DNA of 64,000 nucleotides from Gelatoporia subvermispora B. Its lineage: Eukaryota; Basidiomycota; Agaricomycetes; Polyporales; Gelatoporiaceae. This document shows, piece by piece, positions 13,130-25,390 of the stretch. A program made the translations under genes and the position numbers. The stretch covers positions 1,648,997 through 1,712,996 of the forward strand of contig KB445797.1 of assembly GCA_000320605.2 (NCBI GenBank). Reading direction: 5' to 3'. Position 1 is the stretch's first letter, and every line of letters begins with the position of its first letter. Below the pieces are notes generated by a model. It had not been told where the DNA came from, made no database searches, and saw only the letters and a list, made by a program, of their open reading frames with translations.

Positions 13130-16100
13130 CTAGAGTCCGGTGAGCAAACCGCCATTCATACGTCTTCCGTGAGCACTAACTCCGCGGGGCTTTGTAACTC
13201 CGGTCGAGCTGCACATCATCCGGCTCACCAGGTCGCGGGCGCATCGTGGAGATTTGCCGGAGGAGCTGCGGTGGGTCGGTTTCATGTCCTTGAATCTTGT
13301 TGCCGTGGTGCCGTATATATGCGTGGTAATGCTCTGGAGGCGAGCGAATGCAACGCCCCGCGAGCAAGTGATGGTATCGGCGCCGCAAAAGAGGGCACTG
13401 TGAGCGAGAATGGCTCGGCTCGGTGGTGCTGCTGACCTTAGGGGCATATTGCTGCGAATCTGGCGAGGAGGAACCAAACGGTGATGTTGGGTACAAGCCG
13501 ACAGCCGTCGTTTGAGCCTGTCAAAGAATCGGTGTGAGCCATGAATTTCGAATCCTGTTAGCACTTGACGATAGGTATCGGGAGTTAGACGCACTGCGGC
13601 CCTGTTCAAGCCCTGGTACGTAAACATGCTGGCTACCTCATAGAAGAATACATTTTGATGTATTGTTATGCAAGGTGTGGTCGATGCCGGCACGGCGGGA
13701 AATGATCTAGAAGTCTTCAGCACGGCGTGTGATCTGGTCCAGTAAAGGTTGGAAGAGTGACTATCCATACGAACGATTTTGTGGACGGTTCAGCGTCGGC
13801 TGGACAGAGCGTTAGTCTAGCTGGGGTTTATGACGAGCAAGGAACGTACCGGATGACCCGGCACATTGCCTCTTCTATCTATCGGTGTACTATTCATAGA
13901 TGCTCCCCACCACTCTCATTCGTCGCATTGGTTCTGACTCTGTGCATCCTTGTAGGGTTCATGGGTGTTCCAAAGTGCGGGGGACGAGGGAAATCGTAAA
14001 GACCGTTGTCGTGTAGGCTTTGAGGGACAGGCTGCGGACTGGAGCTGTCGCTAGGCCGCGATTATGCGACTATCCTACGAGTGCAGTTCCTGGTGGACTG
14101 GGAGTGGCGAACCGATGAAGTGAGATTTTGGCAGACCGGAAGACGCGACACGCACGATGAGACCGATGCCTGCTACTGCGTATCAAGAGAGGCGAGCTCG
14201 TGGTCCGTGACGCGTGAACAGCCAAGAGGGGTGGGTGGTGTAGGGGACCTGCCTTAAGCGCGATATTTAGGTTGCATCCATGATGTGAGAGATTCGAGTA
14301 GACTCACCGTCAGGGCAACAGTCTGTACCATTCTTCCATACGCCTTGACCTGCAACCAATCGAGATCCGACCCATGTGTTTAGGCTGAGACCGCTGGCAG
14401 CACCAGAGGCTGAAGTTCAAGCCCGCAGGTATGAAAGGCAAGCAGAGACGTGACGTGTGTGAAACGCTGGACTGACGGAGTCGTCACCATCTAGTCGCCG
14501 GCCAGTACTTCTGCTGGATCAGACAATCGTGTATTTGTGAAATACGGTGCGTGAAGAGCTTCTCGGTGGAGCTCTTTTTTGCGGAATGCTGTTTGACGTG
14601 CAGAGTGCTGGGGCGATCGCGCGGGTGGGGCACGATCGGGCACGAGCCACGTGCAAAGTTCAGGGCCGGCCTTCTCGCGCTTTGCGTTCTCGCGCTGCGA
14701 GCCGCTGCGAGGCCTGCAACGGGCATCCATTCTCTGAGCCTGGGCTGGCGCAAGCTCAAGCTTACAGTACCCCTCTATGTCCACGCTCACTTCTCTGAAA
14801 CAATATCCTTTCTCCTACCTATCACGGGCTTCAATGGCGTCATTTACCTCTCGGGTTCTTCTCTACATCTCGCACTCTTGCCTCGCTGGTGTTCGTCACA
14901 AGCTCCGGCTTTCTGCACCAGATTTCTAACCTGAGTTCTCCTTTCACCACGGCAGCCTATGGACACTTCCATAGGGCATCAATATGTATTCCTGGACTTC
15001 TAACGCCCCAACCGACGATATTGCTGGCGGCCGAACTCCTTTCCAGCAGTCCATTTGGTTCCTAGGACCCGGTGATATGCAACTTCCACGTAAGCTGGCC
15101 TGTCAGACAATCCCCCATGCGGGGTCACTTCTCATGTACAAGCTCAGGATGCTTGTGCGACTCTTCCCGGACAATACACAGGCGCGCTGTTCGTCTTCGC
15201 CGGGCTTCTGGAACCGGCACCGCTCGTTGAACCAACCGATCGCCCGGAAGTTGAACCATTGGCGAATTCAGGTTACTTGAACAACACTTGCTCGGTCAGC
15301 CTTCTGAAATTTTGAGGGGCCGTCTCAGCACGTCACACTTCCCGAACGTCGACTTGTGGTTTATACAGTGCGATTCCCGTACTTCTTCCAGTGCTCTAGC
15401 ACCGTGGATCACATATATTGGCCTAGTCGTGCAGGAGCGTTGCAGATCTAGATTATGGTGGCTAGGAAAACTGTGGCCGATGCAGCCTACGTTACCTACA
15501 ACTTCATGCGACGCTTGTCACTTCCAGTCTTTGCTAGGATCATCTGGTAGCTCAGACGTATCTGTGACTTGGTGAGGACCATGCCGTGCTTCGTGATCAA
15601 GCATTACTAACGAGACGTTCAGCAGCAAGATCGGTTGATCAACTTAACGCGCAGAATTTCTAACTAATGACCCAGGACTACCTGCTGCCGTTGCTGCATC
15701 GTAATCATGGCGATACCTGCAACTTCGCTCGCTACTGATTGACAACAACTCTGACCATGGGACAGACCTATCCGCATATTCCACGACTATGTCGGTATCA
15801 ATCTCTTCTCGTTCACTCATTGGCCCCAATAGCGGGACGATACTTATTCCAGTCCCCGATGAGTCGGTTTCTGTACGACGGACTCGCATGACAGCATCGA
15901 CGGAACCTAACCTACCACGGACTTGGGCCATGACGTACCTCGGCAGACAGCACGGTCTTCGTAGGTGCCAGAACAAGCGGAGCTCAGGTAGAGGAGAGCT
16001 TGATTCCACTGCGTTCATCGATGCGCCGAGGTCGCCGCCATCTTGAACGACTTCGGATGATGCTCAGGCTCCTGGCTGAGACCTCGCCTTGACGAGCCGT

Positions 16101-19004
16101 TTGTAATCAAGTGCCTTTTGTTCGATGTCGGACGTAGCATTATAGACATGTTATCTCGTGGTCGGCATTTGGTTTTGTCCTATCCCTGCATGAAACAGGC
16201 CGTGATACTCTGACGTTCTTAGTCGGCGGTCTCTCGCTGCTGGGACGCTTGTGTCGCACTCGATCAGGGTCACTTGTGTTGCCAGTATATAATCTGCTGT
16301 GTATCATTGTAACCATCGAGACGCGTGAACGGTTATCTATACCCACGGAAAGTTTCAGCAAGCACTATACGAAGGAACACAGCAGGCTGAGCAGCCACGT
16401 GATGGGCGTTCCGCACTCGAACAGCCTTAATGTGTCCGAGCGTCCTCGTGTCTTCGAACTTGACAATGCCACGCCTCATGTCTGTCCTTGCGGCGATGCA
16501 CCGCTCATCTCGACATGTCTTCTTCGACCGCAAGAGGCATGCAATGAATGCACCTTGCAGCCGATGCTTGAACAACTTTGCGGTTTGATCGCGCGGCTCG
16601 TCAGGCCGTACTGGACGATACACCATTGACATGGCTCTCTTCGACCTGATCTGAGCTTCTGTACTAGCTGATAAATGTTTCCGACCTGGCAGCCAAGCGG
16701 TCGGCGTATGCGGATGCAGACCGCGCTCGGTACACGTGTCCTGCAGGCGCACATTCCGGCTACTCTGATATGACATTCCTCTACTCGTGCAGTGCATGGA
16801 CCACATCCATATGCCGCTCCCTTGCATTGGACATCTTCTCGGTGACCCGTGGATCATGTGCTTGTTGTATAGGGCTCCGAAACGAATCTGTTTCGGGACA
16901 GAGATGGGAGGAGGTACTCGATGAGGCTGTGCGGTGTCTCCGAGGCTGGGAAGAGAGAACGGCGCTAGGAGAATAACAGATTCCAGAGACACGTTGTATT
17001 TGGATCAAACCTTGTCCTCGAGAGACAAGGATAGTTTTCCTCCCAGCTTTGCTGTCCCTGCTTGAGCTTTCACTGCTCCGTCCTCGCACTTCGTTCTCGT
17101 CGTCGTCGCCCACTTCCCCCGTTCGCTGACAAGCAGTCATGAGCGGCTGCTTCTCGGGCTTGAAACGAGAGCTTTCGAGGCTCTCGTGCAGATCGACAAG
17201 AATGATGTCTTCTAGTGAGGAGGAACATGAACCAGCCCGTCGTATGGAGTCGACACATCTTGAAGAGTCCTCCGCCGCTCTTCCCCTCATGGCCTCTCCG
17301 AACCTCAGGACTACACTCAAGGAGACGGGCTGGTCGGTCCTCAAGGGTGTTCTGAAGGCCGTGAAAGATAATTGCGGTCAGGTGCCTGGGTTGCCGGTGG
17401 CGCTTTCGGGGGTGATTGCAGTCATGGACATGTGGGATGTAAGTGCTGATCCGGATCGCCAACTTGAAGAAAACCCTGATCCTGCAACTCAGGATGCGGA
17501 CGAGGCTCAAAGCAAGTACAACGAGATTGCTCACAATATCAGTGCGATCATTGCCATACTCGCTCAGTACAATTCGGTGGATGTGATGCCTCAGTTCATG
17601 GTGCATCGCTTGAATTGGATTTCACAGTTAGTCATCTTTGCATATCAGTCGAGTCCTACCTATTAATGGCGATGAAGTCAACTAAAGGACATCGAGGAAG
17701 CTATCAAGATGAAGACCCAGCGCAACTTGCTGAACCGCATGGTAGAAGCTTCGGGCGACAAAGACAAGGTTGAGACCCTCTTTCGTCACCTGGTGGGCAC
17801 GGTCGAGTACTTACAGGTGAGTCTGCGCATTGGTGCATATTGTGCAGTTGCTGAAAACGATATCCAGCTGGAATGTAACTTATTCACAGCGGATAAGGTC
17901 GACAAACTCTACGCTCAAAGTAAGAAGATTCCGTGACTTGGAAGTATAAACACTGACGATCTACAGATTTACTCGATAAGCTCTCGGAAAGCCGCAATGC
18001 ATCGATAGAGTCTCAGAATCCCGACAGTGCATGCATGTCCGGCACTCGTGTACAACTCCTAGACGATCTAAATGGGTGGGCGCGGGATCCGAGTCCCAGA
18101 TGTCGTCGAATCTTCTGGCTCAATGGCATGGCCGGTACCGGAAAATCTGCCATTGCACGCTCCTTTTGCTACAATCTCCACGATAGGGGTATGCTTGCCG
18201 GTAGCTTCTTTTGCTCCCGAGGGGTGGCTGGCAGGGACGACGTGAAACGCATCCTCCCGACACTTGCGTCGTCACTCGCACACCAGTCACCAGCATACAG
18301 AACCGCTCTGTTGCGTGTCTTAGAGCAACACCCGAATGCTGGACACGATAACATCGAGCTCCAAGTGGAGCGACTCATCAAGGAGCCACTGTCCTATGCA
18401 TTCAAGAATAAACCTCCTATGTTGGTATTCGTCATAGACGCATTGGATGAATGCTCTGATGCCGGAGCGACGGAAAGCGTCCTGGAAGAACTCATTGATG
18501 CGTCGGTTGATATTCCGATCCGATTCTTTCTTACATCCCGTCCTGAGTCCCATATTCGAACCCAGTTCGAGTCCAGACACCCCAATATTCATCTGGTACT
18601 TCGTCTGCACGAGATCGAGCAGGATCTCGTTCAGGAAGATATTTCTCTCTACATCGACAATAGACTTCTACAAATCCGGCAGAGGACCCCTGACAACTAT
18701 CCAAATGACTGGCCGAGTCGAGCAGATGTTACCGCCCTCACTCATCGTGCAGGACTTCTCTTCATTTACGCGTTCACCGCTCTCGAATATATTAAGAAGC
18801 ACCCTGTAAAGCGTTTCAAGATTATCACAAGCACCACTGCCATCGTGGGCCAGCCGATGAACATCAGGATCGATGAGATGTACGCCGTCATTCTCGGAAG
18901 AGCAATGGATCGCAACGAGTGCGAGGAAGATGATATCCTTGCTACTCGGCAAATTATTGCTGCCATCCTGACTGTCCGGGAACCTCAAAGGTTATGCGAT
19001 CTTG
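13130..19004 (+). repeat. Right arm of the inverted segmental duplication
   Basis: Reverse-complement counterpart of about 1-6900. It holds NLR-B's 5' half (17139-19004), its 5' flank, and decayed DNA at 13130-16330 without an intact gene. The antisense frame at 13768-13130 is the best-preserved stretch and matches 6200-6840 of the left arm. Similarity is highest in the NACHT exon and lower in non-coding parts. Beyond 19004 the comparison stops because the left arm leaves the window. Confidence 0.85.
16330..17138. promoter_or_regulatory. 5' flank of NLR-B, conserved with those of NLR-A and NLR-C
   Basis: On the minus strand a 219-codon frame (16992-16333) is open here, and part of its peptide (LLAPFSLPSLGDT) is echoed upstream of NLR-A and NLR-C. 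In those copies it is broken, so I treat it as conserved duplicated DNA with promoter function rather than as a gene. The last 100 nt before the NLR-B ATG are rich in tc runs, as in many basidiomycete 5' leaders. Confidence 0.4.
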
Positions 19005-22000
19005 CTGAACTGACCAATATGCCCGTGACACAGATTAGGAACTTGCTCGATGACCTTCACGCTGTTGTTCATGTCCCATCCCTTGACGACAATGGCGTCG
19101 TGTCCACTTTCCATGCCTCATTCGGCGACTACATGACTACTTCAACACGATCCAAGGAGTTCTATATCGACCCACGTATCGGCCATCACGATCTTGCAAA
19201 TTCGTGCATAAGAGTAATGGACAGTAAACTTCACTTTAACATGTTACAAACCCCGACTTCGTATGAGCCTACTACAGATCGGGCTTCTTCGATAACACCC
19301 ACGTACTTGCTATATGCGTGCCTATATTGGTCACATCACCTCTGCTTGGCGTCGCAGCCGGAGCAGGTGGTAGATGCCAAGGCGAATGCTTTGCTCAATC
19401 TGTCGAAGATTGGACAACTCGAAAGTTTCTCTTCTGGGTTGAGGTCTTCAGCGCAATAGGACAAGTGCAGGCAGCATCAAGCCTGATCATGAAAGCGTCG
19501 ACTGCCGACATGATGGTGAGCCGAGGTTTTTGATCTGTGACCGATGTTTCATACAGCGGTTGCTGACATTACCTGCAGAAAAACAACCAGGAGCTCACTG
19601 CACTGCTGCGTGACGCCAACGAGTTCATTGTTTCCTGTCGCGAGGCGATTGAAACAAGTGCACCACACATCTACCTGTCTGCCCTTCCGTCCATCAGTCC
19701 GACTTCACGTATCGCGCAGGCATACTGGCCTGAATTTCATAATACGGCTACTTTCCATCCACGAGGGATAGGACGACATCGGAACACCCTTCTGCACATC
19801 AAAGGTCACACCTCCTGGGTCACCTCTGTCTCCGTCTCATCAGATGGAACACGCATAGCGTCCGGCTCAATTGACCGCACCATCCGTGTTTGGGATGCAC
19901 GAACGGGCGAAGAGGTCACCAAGCCTCTGACAGGGCACACCGGTTGGGTCTATTCCGTTGCGTTCTCACCTGACGGGACCCACATTACGTCGGGTTCAGA
20001 TGACAAGACGATCCGCATATGGGATGCAAGAACGGCCGAGGAGGTCGTCAAGCCACTGACGGGACATGGCGACATTGTACAGTCGGTCGTGTTCTCGCCT
20101 GACGGAACCTGCGTAATCTCTGGATCAAGTGACTGCACCATTCGAGTATGGGATGTCAGAACGGGCAGGGAGGTTATGGAGCCACTTGCAGGACACACGA
20201 GAATGATTACATCTGTCGCGATCTCACCAGACGGAACCCGCATCGCCTCAGGGTCAGGCGACAGAACTGTTCGAGTATGGGACATGGCAACAGGCAAGGA
20301 GGTCACTGAGCCGTTGAAGGTGCATGACAATTGGGTTCGAAGTGTCGTGTTCTCATTGGATGGGAGCAAGATCATTTCAGGCTCAGACGACCACACCATC
20401 CGCTTGTGGGACGCAAAGACAGCCGAGCCAAGAGCCGAGACATTGACAGGGCATACAGGTTGGGTCAATTCTGTCGCTTTTGCGCCAGATGGAATCTACA
20501 TCGCATCGGGATCAAATGATCAAAGTATCCGTATGTGGAACACTAGGACCGGCCAGGAGGTCATGGAGCCACTCACAGGACACACCCGTTCTGTCACGTC
20601 GGTCGTGTTCTTGCCGGATGGAACCCAGATCGTCTCGGGCTCAAACGACGGCACCATTCGCGTGTGGGATGCAAGGCTGGACGAGGAGGCCATCAAGCCG
20701 CTGCCAGGACACACAGACAGCGTCAACTCTGTCGCCTTCTCTCCCGACGGGTCCCGCGTCGCTTCGGGCTCGAGTGACGGGACTATCCGAATATGGGATT
20801 CGAGAACAGGCGAGCAGGTTGTCAAGCCACTGACAGGACACGAGGGGCGCATCAGGTCTATTGCGTTCTCCCCAGATGGGACACAGCTTGCGTCGGGCTC
20901 GGATGACAAGACCGTCCGTTTGTGGGATGCGGTGACGGGCGTGGAGGTAACGAAGCCGCTGACGGGCCATACAGGCACGGTCTACTCGGTTGCGTTCTCA
21001 TCGGATGGGTCGCAGATCGCGTCGGGATCAGACGACTGCACGATCTGTTTGTGGAATGCCGCCACGGGCGAGGAGGTTGGCGAGCCACTCACGGGACATG
21101 AAGAACGTGTTTGGTCCGTTGCGTTCTCGCCGAATGGGTCGCTTATTGCATCGGGCTCGGCTGACAAGACTATCCGCATCTGGGACACAAGAGCAGACGC
21201 GGAGGGTGCGAAGCTGCTGCGCGGGCACATGGATGACGTATACACTGTCGCATTCTCAGCGGATGGGACTCGNNNNNNNNNNNNNNNNNNNNNNNNNNNN
21301 NNNNNNNNNNNNNNNNNNNNNNNNNNNNNNNNNNNNNNNNNNNNNNNNNNNNNNNNNNNNNNNNNNNNNNNNNNNNNNNNNNNNNNNNNNNNNNNNNNNN
21401 NNNNNNNNNNNNNNNNNNNNNNNNNNNNNNAAGCCGCTGACGGGCCATACAGGCACGGTCTACTCGGTTGCGTTCTCATCGGATGGGTCGCAGATCGCGT
21501 CGGGATCAGACGACTGCACGATCTGTTTGTGGAATGCCGCCACGGGCGAGGAGGTTGGCGAGCCACTCACGGGACATGAAGAACGTGTTTGGTCCGTTGC
21601 GTTCTCGCCGAATGGGTCGCTTATTGCATCGGGCTCGGCTGACAAGACTATCCGCATCTGGGACACAAGAGCAGACGCGGAGGGTGCGAAGCTGCTGCGC
21701 GGGCACATGGATGACGTATACACTGTCGCATTCTCAGCGGATGGGACTCGAGTCGTCTCCGGCTCATCAGACGGGAGCATCCGTATATGGGATGCGAGCA
21801 CTGGCACGGAGACTCTCAAGCCACTCAAGGGGCATCAGGGCGCGATCTTCTCTGTCGCAGTCTCTCCAGACGGCACCCGAATTGCCTCTGGGGCAAGCAA
21901 CGGCACCATCTGCATATGGGACGCAAGGACAGGCAAGGAAGTCATCGCGCCATTGACAGGACATGGCGATAGCGTCCGATCTGTGGCGTTCTCACCCGAT

Positions 22001-22498
22001 GGCACCCGAATTGCGTCGGGCTCGGATGACGGCACAGTCCGCATCTTCGATGCAACGATTGCGGATCCAGACGAGAGCTGCTCACGCCGTGAAGCGGATA
22101 CACACAGGCAAGTGCTCGACAGCCAGCCATCTCCCGCAACGGGCGCATATACTCATCCTGGTGCTAGCGAACATGACCCTTCCCCTCTCCCCATCCAGTC
22201 TCCATGGCCTACCCATCTCACCAACCTGCGCCATCTAAAAAATGCTACCAGTACGCAGGATCCAAGAGATATGTTCTCGTTTGCGCTGGACTCGCTCGAC
22301 GAGCCTGAACGCTGGATCAAGGGCCCGCGAGGCGAGCTCATCCTCTGGATCCCTCCCGAATACCGTCACTGTCTGTATGGCCCTCGCAATACGCTCGTCA
22401 TTGGCACCGGCGCTGTCTCGCTAAATATGCATCGCTATGTACATGGGCCAGATTGGATAAAGTGCTACACACCGCGGAATAGCTCCATCACATCGTGA
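17139..22498 (+). CDS. NLR-B: NACHT-WD40 NLR-like protein with a 1-nt frameshift and an assembly gap
   Basis: Probable intracellular sensor. Exons: 17139-17438, 17493-17626, 17678-17919, 17967-19515 and 19579-22498, with introns of 54, 51, 47 and 63 nt. The N-terminus is MSGCFSGLKREL; exon 1 has only 100 codons because the Ser/Pro-rich linker of NLR-A and NLR-C is missing. Walker A GMAGTGKS (about 279-286), Walker B DALDECSD (about 383-390) and FLTSRPE are intact. Against NLR-C, one base is missing between 19378 and 19410: the NACHT frame hits a stop at 19459, while VEDWTTRKFLFWVEV continues in another frame. The last exon has 14 WD40 repeats of 43 residues once the gap duplicate is discounted, then a C-terminal domain (WIKGPRGEL, LWIPPEYR). 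NACHT resembles NLR-A and WD40 resembles NLR-C. It is either a true pseudogene, a variant allele or a sequencing error. Confidence 0.88.
20953..21750 (+). repeat. Exact 320-nt direct repeat flanking the gap in NLR-B
   Basis: 20953-21272 and 21431-21750 are identical, and each ends exactly at the edge of the N run (21273-21430, 158 N). Start-to-start offset is 478 nt, which is not a multiple of 3 or of the 129-nt WD40 unit. Dropping one copy plus the gap gives an in-frame 2442-nt exon. This is best read as two overlapping contig ends placed side by side. Confidence 0.93.
21273..21430. other. Assembly gap (158 N) inside NLR-B
   Basis: A run of N with identical sequence on both sides. It lies between WD40 repeats 12 and 13 of the collapsed model. 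It probably has no real content (negative gap). Confidence 0.95.
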
Positions 22499-25365
22499 CT
22501 GTTCCTCTGCAACCCGGATCTTATGTAGCTGTCAGGCACTGACCGTACCTTGTTGTGGATGTAGACCATTTTTATGATGCAGAAGGACTCCTCGGACTAT
22601 ATTATGATCATTTGATTCGATATATTCGGGGTCGTGGTCTGCTGAGTGTGACGGACATGGGCAGTTCGTCGCGGGGACGTCTTGCGCGCGGTGACGACGA
22701 CATTCAGCATACCCTGCTAGCAGCTAGAGCGCTCACCACGTTCATCGCTGGAGTGCGTTTTGCGATCGCCGCAGACACAACGTCAGGGACGAGCTGTCAA
22801 TGTAGACATGCCTGGTGTGGATTGAGCACGGCCCCGACTGGACAGCGTGCTTGTTGGGCGTGGGTAGCCCATTCAGGCAGTCGACCTTCCATAAACAGGA
22901 GCGCAGCGATGACGCGTCTTCGGGAGGTGACGCCGACCGTGATTCAGTCGTCTGGCGTCCGCGCCACCGGCTTCCCGTAGCTTGGTCTCCTCGCATTTAT
23001 CTACCATAGGCCCCCTTCACTGTACTTCTGGCCGTGAACTGACATGAAGAGACCAAAATCCCAGACACAGGTCTCCCATCGGTGGTTCTCTTGACTCTTG
23101 TCTGACAGCCAGACTGTTGCCCGCATCCGCAACACAAACCTCTTACTCAGTTCTGCCTTGATCACTCGCAACGATATTTTTTTGGCTTATCATATCTCCC
23201 TGTCTCTTATTTCCTGCTATTTGGCATTCACAGAACTCTACCTCATACACAACAAGTACCAAATGGTACCGACGACACTTCGATACATCACCGTTTCTCG
23301 TTCCAGACTCCTCAAAACGTGAGGAGTGTGAGGAAGTGCGGGCTGACCGGTATAGGAGCTACCCGAAATGATAATAGCTCTTCGAGCAGAGACGCATATC
23401 GATGGAGACCGAGTGTAGGAAGCACGCTACACGATGCAGGGCCGAGATGAGCCAGGGTGCATTTACTGGACACTTGTAGATGTGCATGTTCCGTTTACAC
23501 GGGTGTTATCTCATGGTCTTGTATTCTTGCTCACAAAAGGGGAGGCTAGTTGTTCTTGATGTATGTGAAGCCTGGTTCCATTCGTTTGCCTATTCTGTGC
23601 TCAGCACATCGTTCCAGACTAGTCGTCATCGTATATTCACGGGTGGCAAGGCGTGCATCCACATCCCTTCTTCGTGACGTCGTATTTTGGCAATGCGACC
23701 CCAATTTGGAATGAGAAGACGCGCGACCTGCGACTGGAAGGGTGCGCTGCACATCTTCACGATGTCTCGAAACCTCGAAGCGACGCAAGAATTCGAACAG
23801 GAGAGCACACAGTAGCTCATGAACTTCACGCCCCGACTATCACGTCTCAGGAGTGTTTGCTGAGCTTGTACCTGCTGATCGTCAAGTTACCAAATCGCGT
23901 TCATTGGGACATTCTCCCGTCGGACCTTGTCTCAGCCTGAGGCTGTCCTCGCTCGCAAATGTCGATTGTCTGCGCGTGTGTATCAACCGTGCACTACCAA
24001 TCTAGCTAATGCCCAGGATGCCCTTTTCATATTCACATCCGGGGGACTCAGACACCTGACCGTTGTTGCGATTATTATTCTGACTATTATACACGAATGT
24101 GCCCGAGTCGCCATACTCGTACCAGGAATGTCCAGAAACGTTCGGAATCACCTAATATAATCCCGCTCACCATACAGTGCTCCCCGCGCTCTCCCACATC
24201 AGGCTTCAAGAAGCTCGGCTGACCGCAAACGCACGCCGCCTATGAGCCTAGTGCGCACCCAGGCGCGTGATACGAACCGTTGAACACACACTTCCATCCG
24301 GACCGTATTGTGTCGCGCGGCATCTCTGCCCGTAGGCACGTTGTGTTGGGCTGTCTGTCATCAGGTAACCCGTACTCGTGTTAACGGTCTCGCAGAACCG
24401 CTGACGAGACCTCTAGACATTGCTAGAATCGATGCGCGGGCAGCGTTGCACTGAGATTTGAGCCACACGAAGGCGTGGAGAGGTGGGCCGTGAAAATTGG
24501 ATCGTCTGCTCGAGCTGCTGTAGCCGGCCCTGCGATGGAAGGATCTAACGTGATCTGCGCAGGTGTATGCAGACAGTCAACTGAGACACACCTGTGGATT
24601 ATCAGACGCAAGCGAGATCACACATGGGATCATACGCACAGGGATGCCCTAACGACTTGAGGAGCGGGGGCGCCGCCGCGCCTAAGTACAGTATGCGCAG
24701 ACTCTACTAGCGCGCGTGAAGCTAGGAGCGCCAAAAGCCCGTACATGACGTGCTCACGTCTCATCCGCCGTCGGCTTACGGGCCAGTGTTAATCTGCTGA
24801 TGCACCAGTTGCACGTTGGCTAGATTTCGAGCTGGACGGATGAGACGTAGTGCATCTGACCGTGCACTTGATGTGACAAGTTGAGAATCGAGATGATCAA
24901 GGGTCGCGATGGTGTGTCTCTAGTTTAAATGAGGACCCGAGAACGACTCGTATAGTTTGCGTAGTACGTACTCGAAGTGAACGGGAAATGTCTCCTAGAT
25001 GGCGAAAGTCGTGACGCATCACAATAGAAATATAATAACCGTGGACCGCGTGTCGAGAGGCTAAATAGGACTACGTCAACATTTCACCGGAGCGAATTAT
25101 GGAGAAACGTTTTACACAAGGCGCTGATCAGGAGGTCGTCGGAGACGAATCCCAAGGGTCTACATACAGCCTTCCGTTTCGCTACAGTCGCTCGGGACAG
25201 CACAGCGCGCGTACAGTCTTCCGCGATACAATCACTTCTGCGGCCGTGACAGGCCACGCGGGCGAAGAAGATGAAGTTGATGTCTGGAAAAGTATAAGAT
25301 CAAAGTGAAAGCCGTTATATGATATCAGTACACACCAGAGATTCCACCTCTGGGCAAACCCGGTG
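22499..25365. other. Intergenic stretch after NLR-B with decayed duplicated DNA
   Basis: The first 450 nt resemble the 3' flank of NLR-C, so the duplication runs past the stop codon. From about 23000 I find no homology and no convincing gene. The short frames here (for example 25099-25308) have no recognisable domain. Between 24180 and 25090 there is no open frame above 62 codons. Confidence 0.4.
22690..22800 (-). pseudogene. Relic exon end, copy 1 of 3
   Basis: On the minus strand this reads ...gcaaaacgcactccagcgatgaacgtg and then a gtgagcgc donor-like site. Copies at 38590-38690 and 39300-39400 match in sequence and in the donor position (gtgagtgc, gtcagtac). It looks like the end of an old exon of a gene that was convergent with the NLR in the ancestral segment. 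Confidence 0.4.
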
Positions 25366-25390
25366 AGGATGCTGAAGCCTTCAGCATCCT
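25366..25390. repeat. Perfect 12-bp inverted repeat with 1-nt spacer
   Basis: aggatgctgaag at 25366-25377 is followed by one base and then its exact reverse complement at 25379-25390. No T-run follows and no gene is near, so function is unknown. Confidence 0.6.

Noticed and set aside
17817..17847. Possible 31-nt intron in NLR-B after ...GAGTACTTACAG (also 1187-1157 in NLR-A)
   Set aside because: It has GT and AG ends but is too short, and removal breaks the frame; reading through keeps it open to the next intron.
19800..22060. Regularly spaced repeats resembling a CRISPR-like array
   Set aside because: The period is 129 nt, in frame, and codes WD40 blades; the units are diverged, not identical short repeats with unique spacers.
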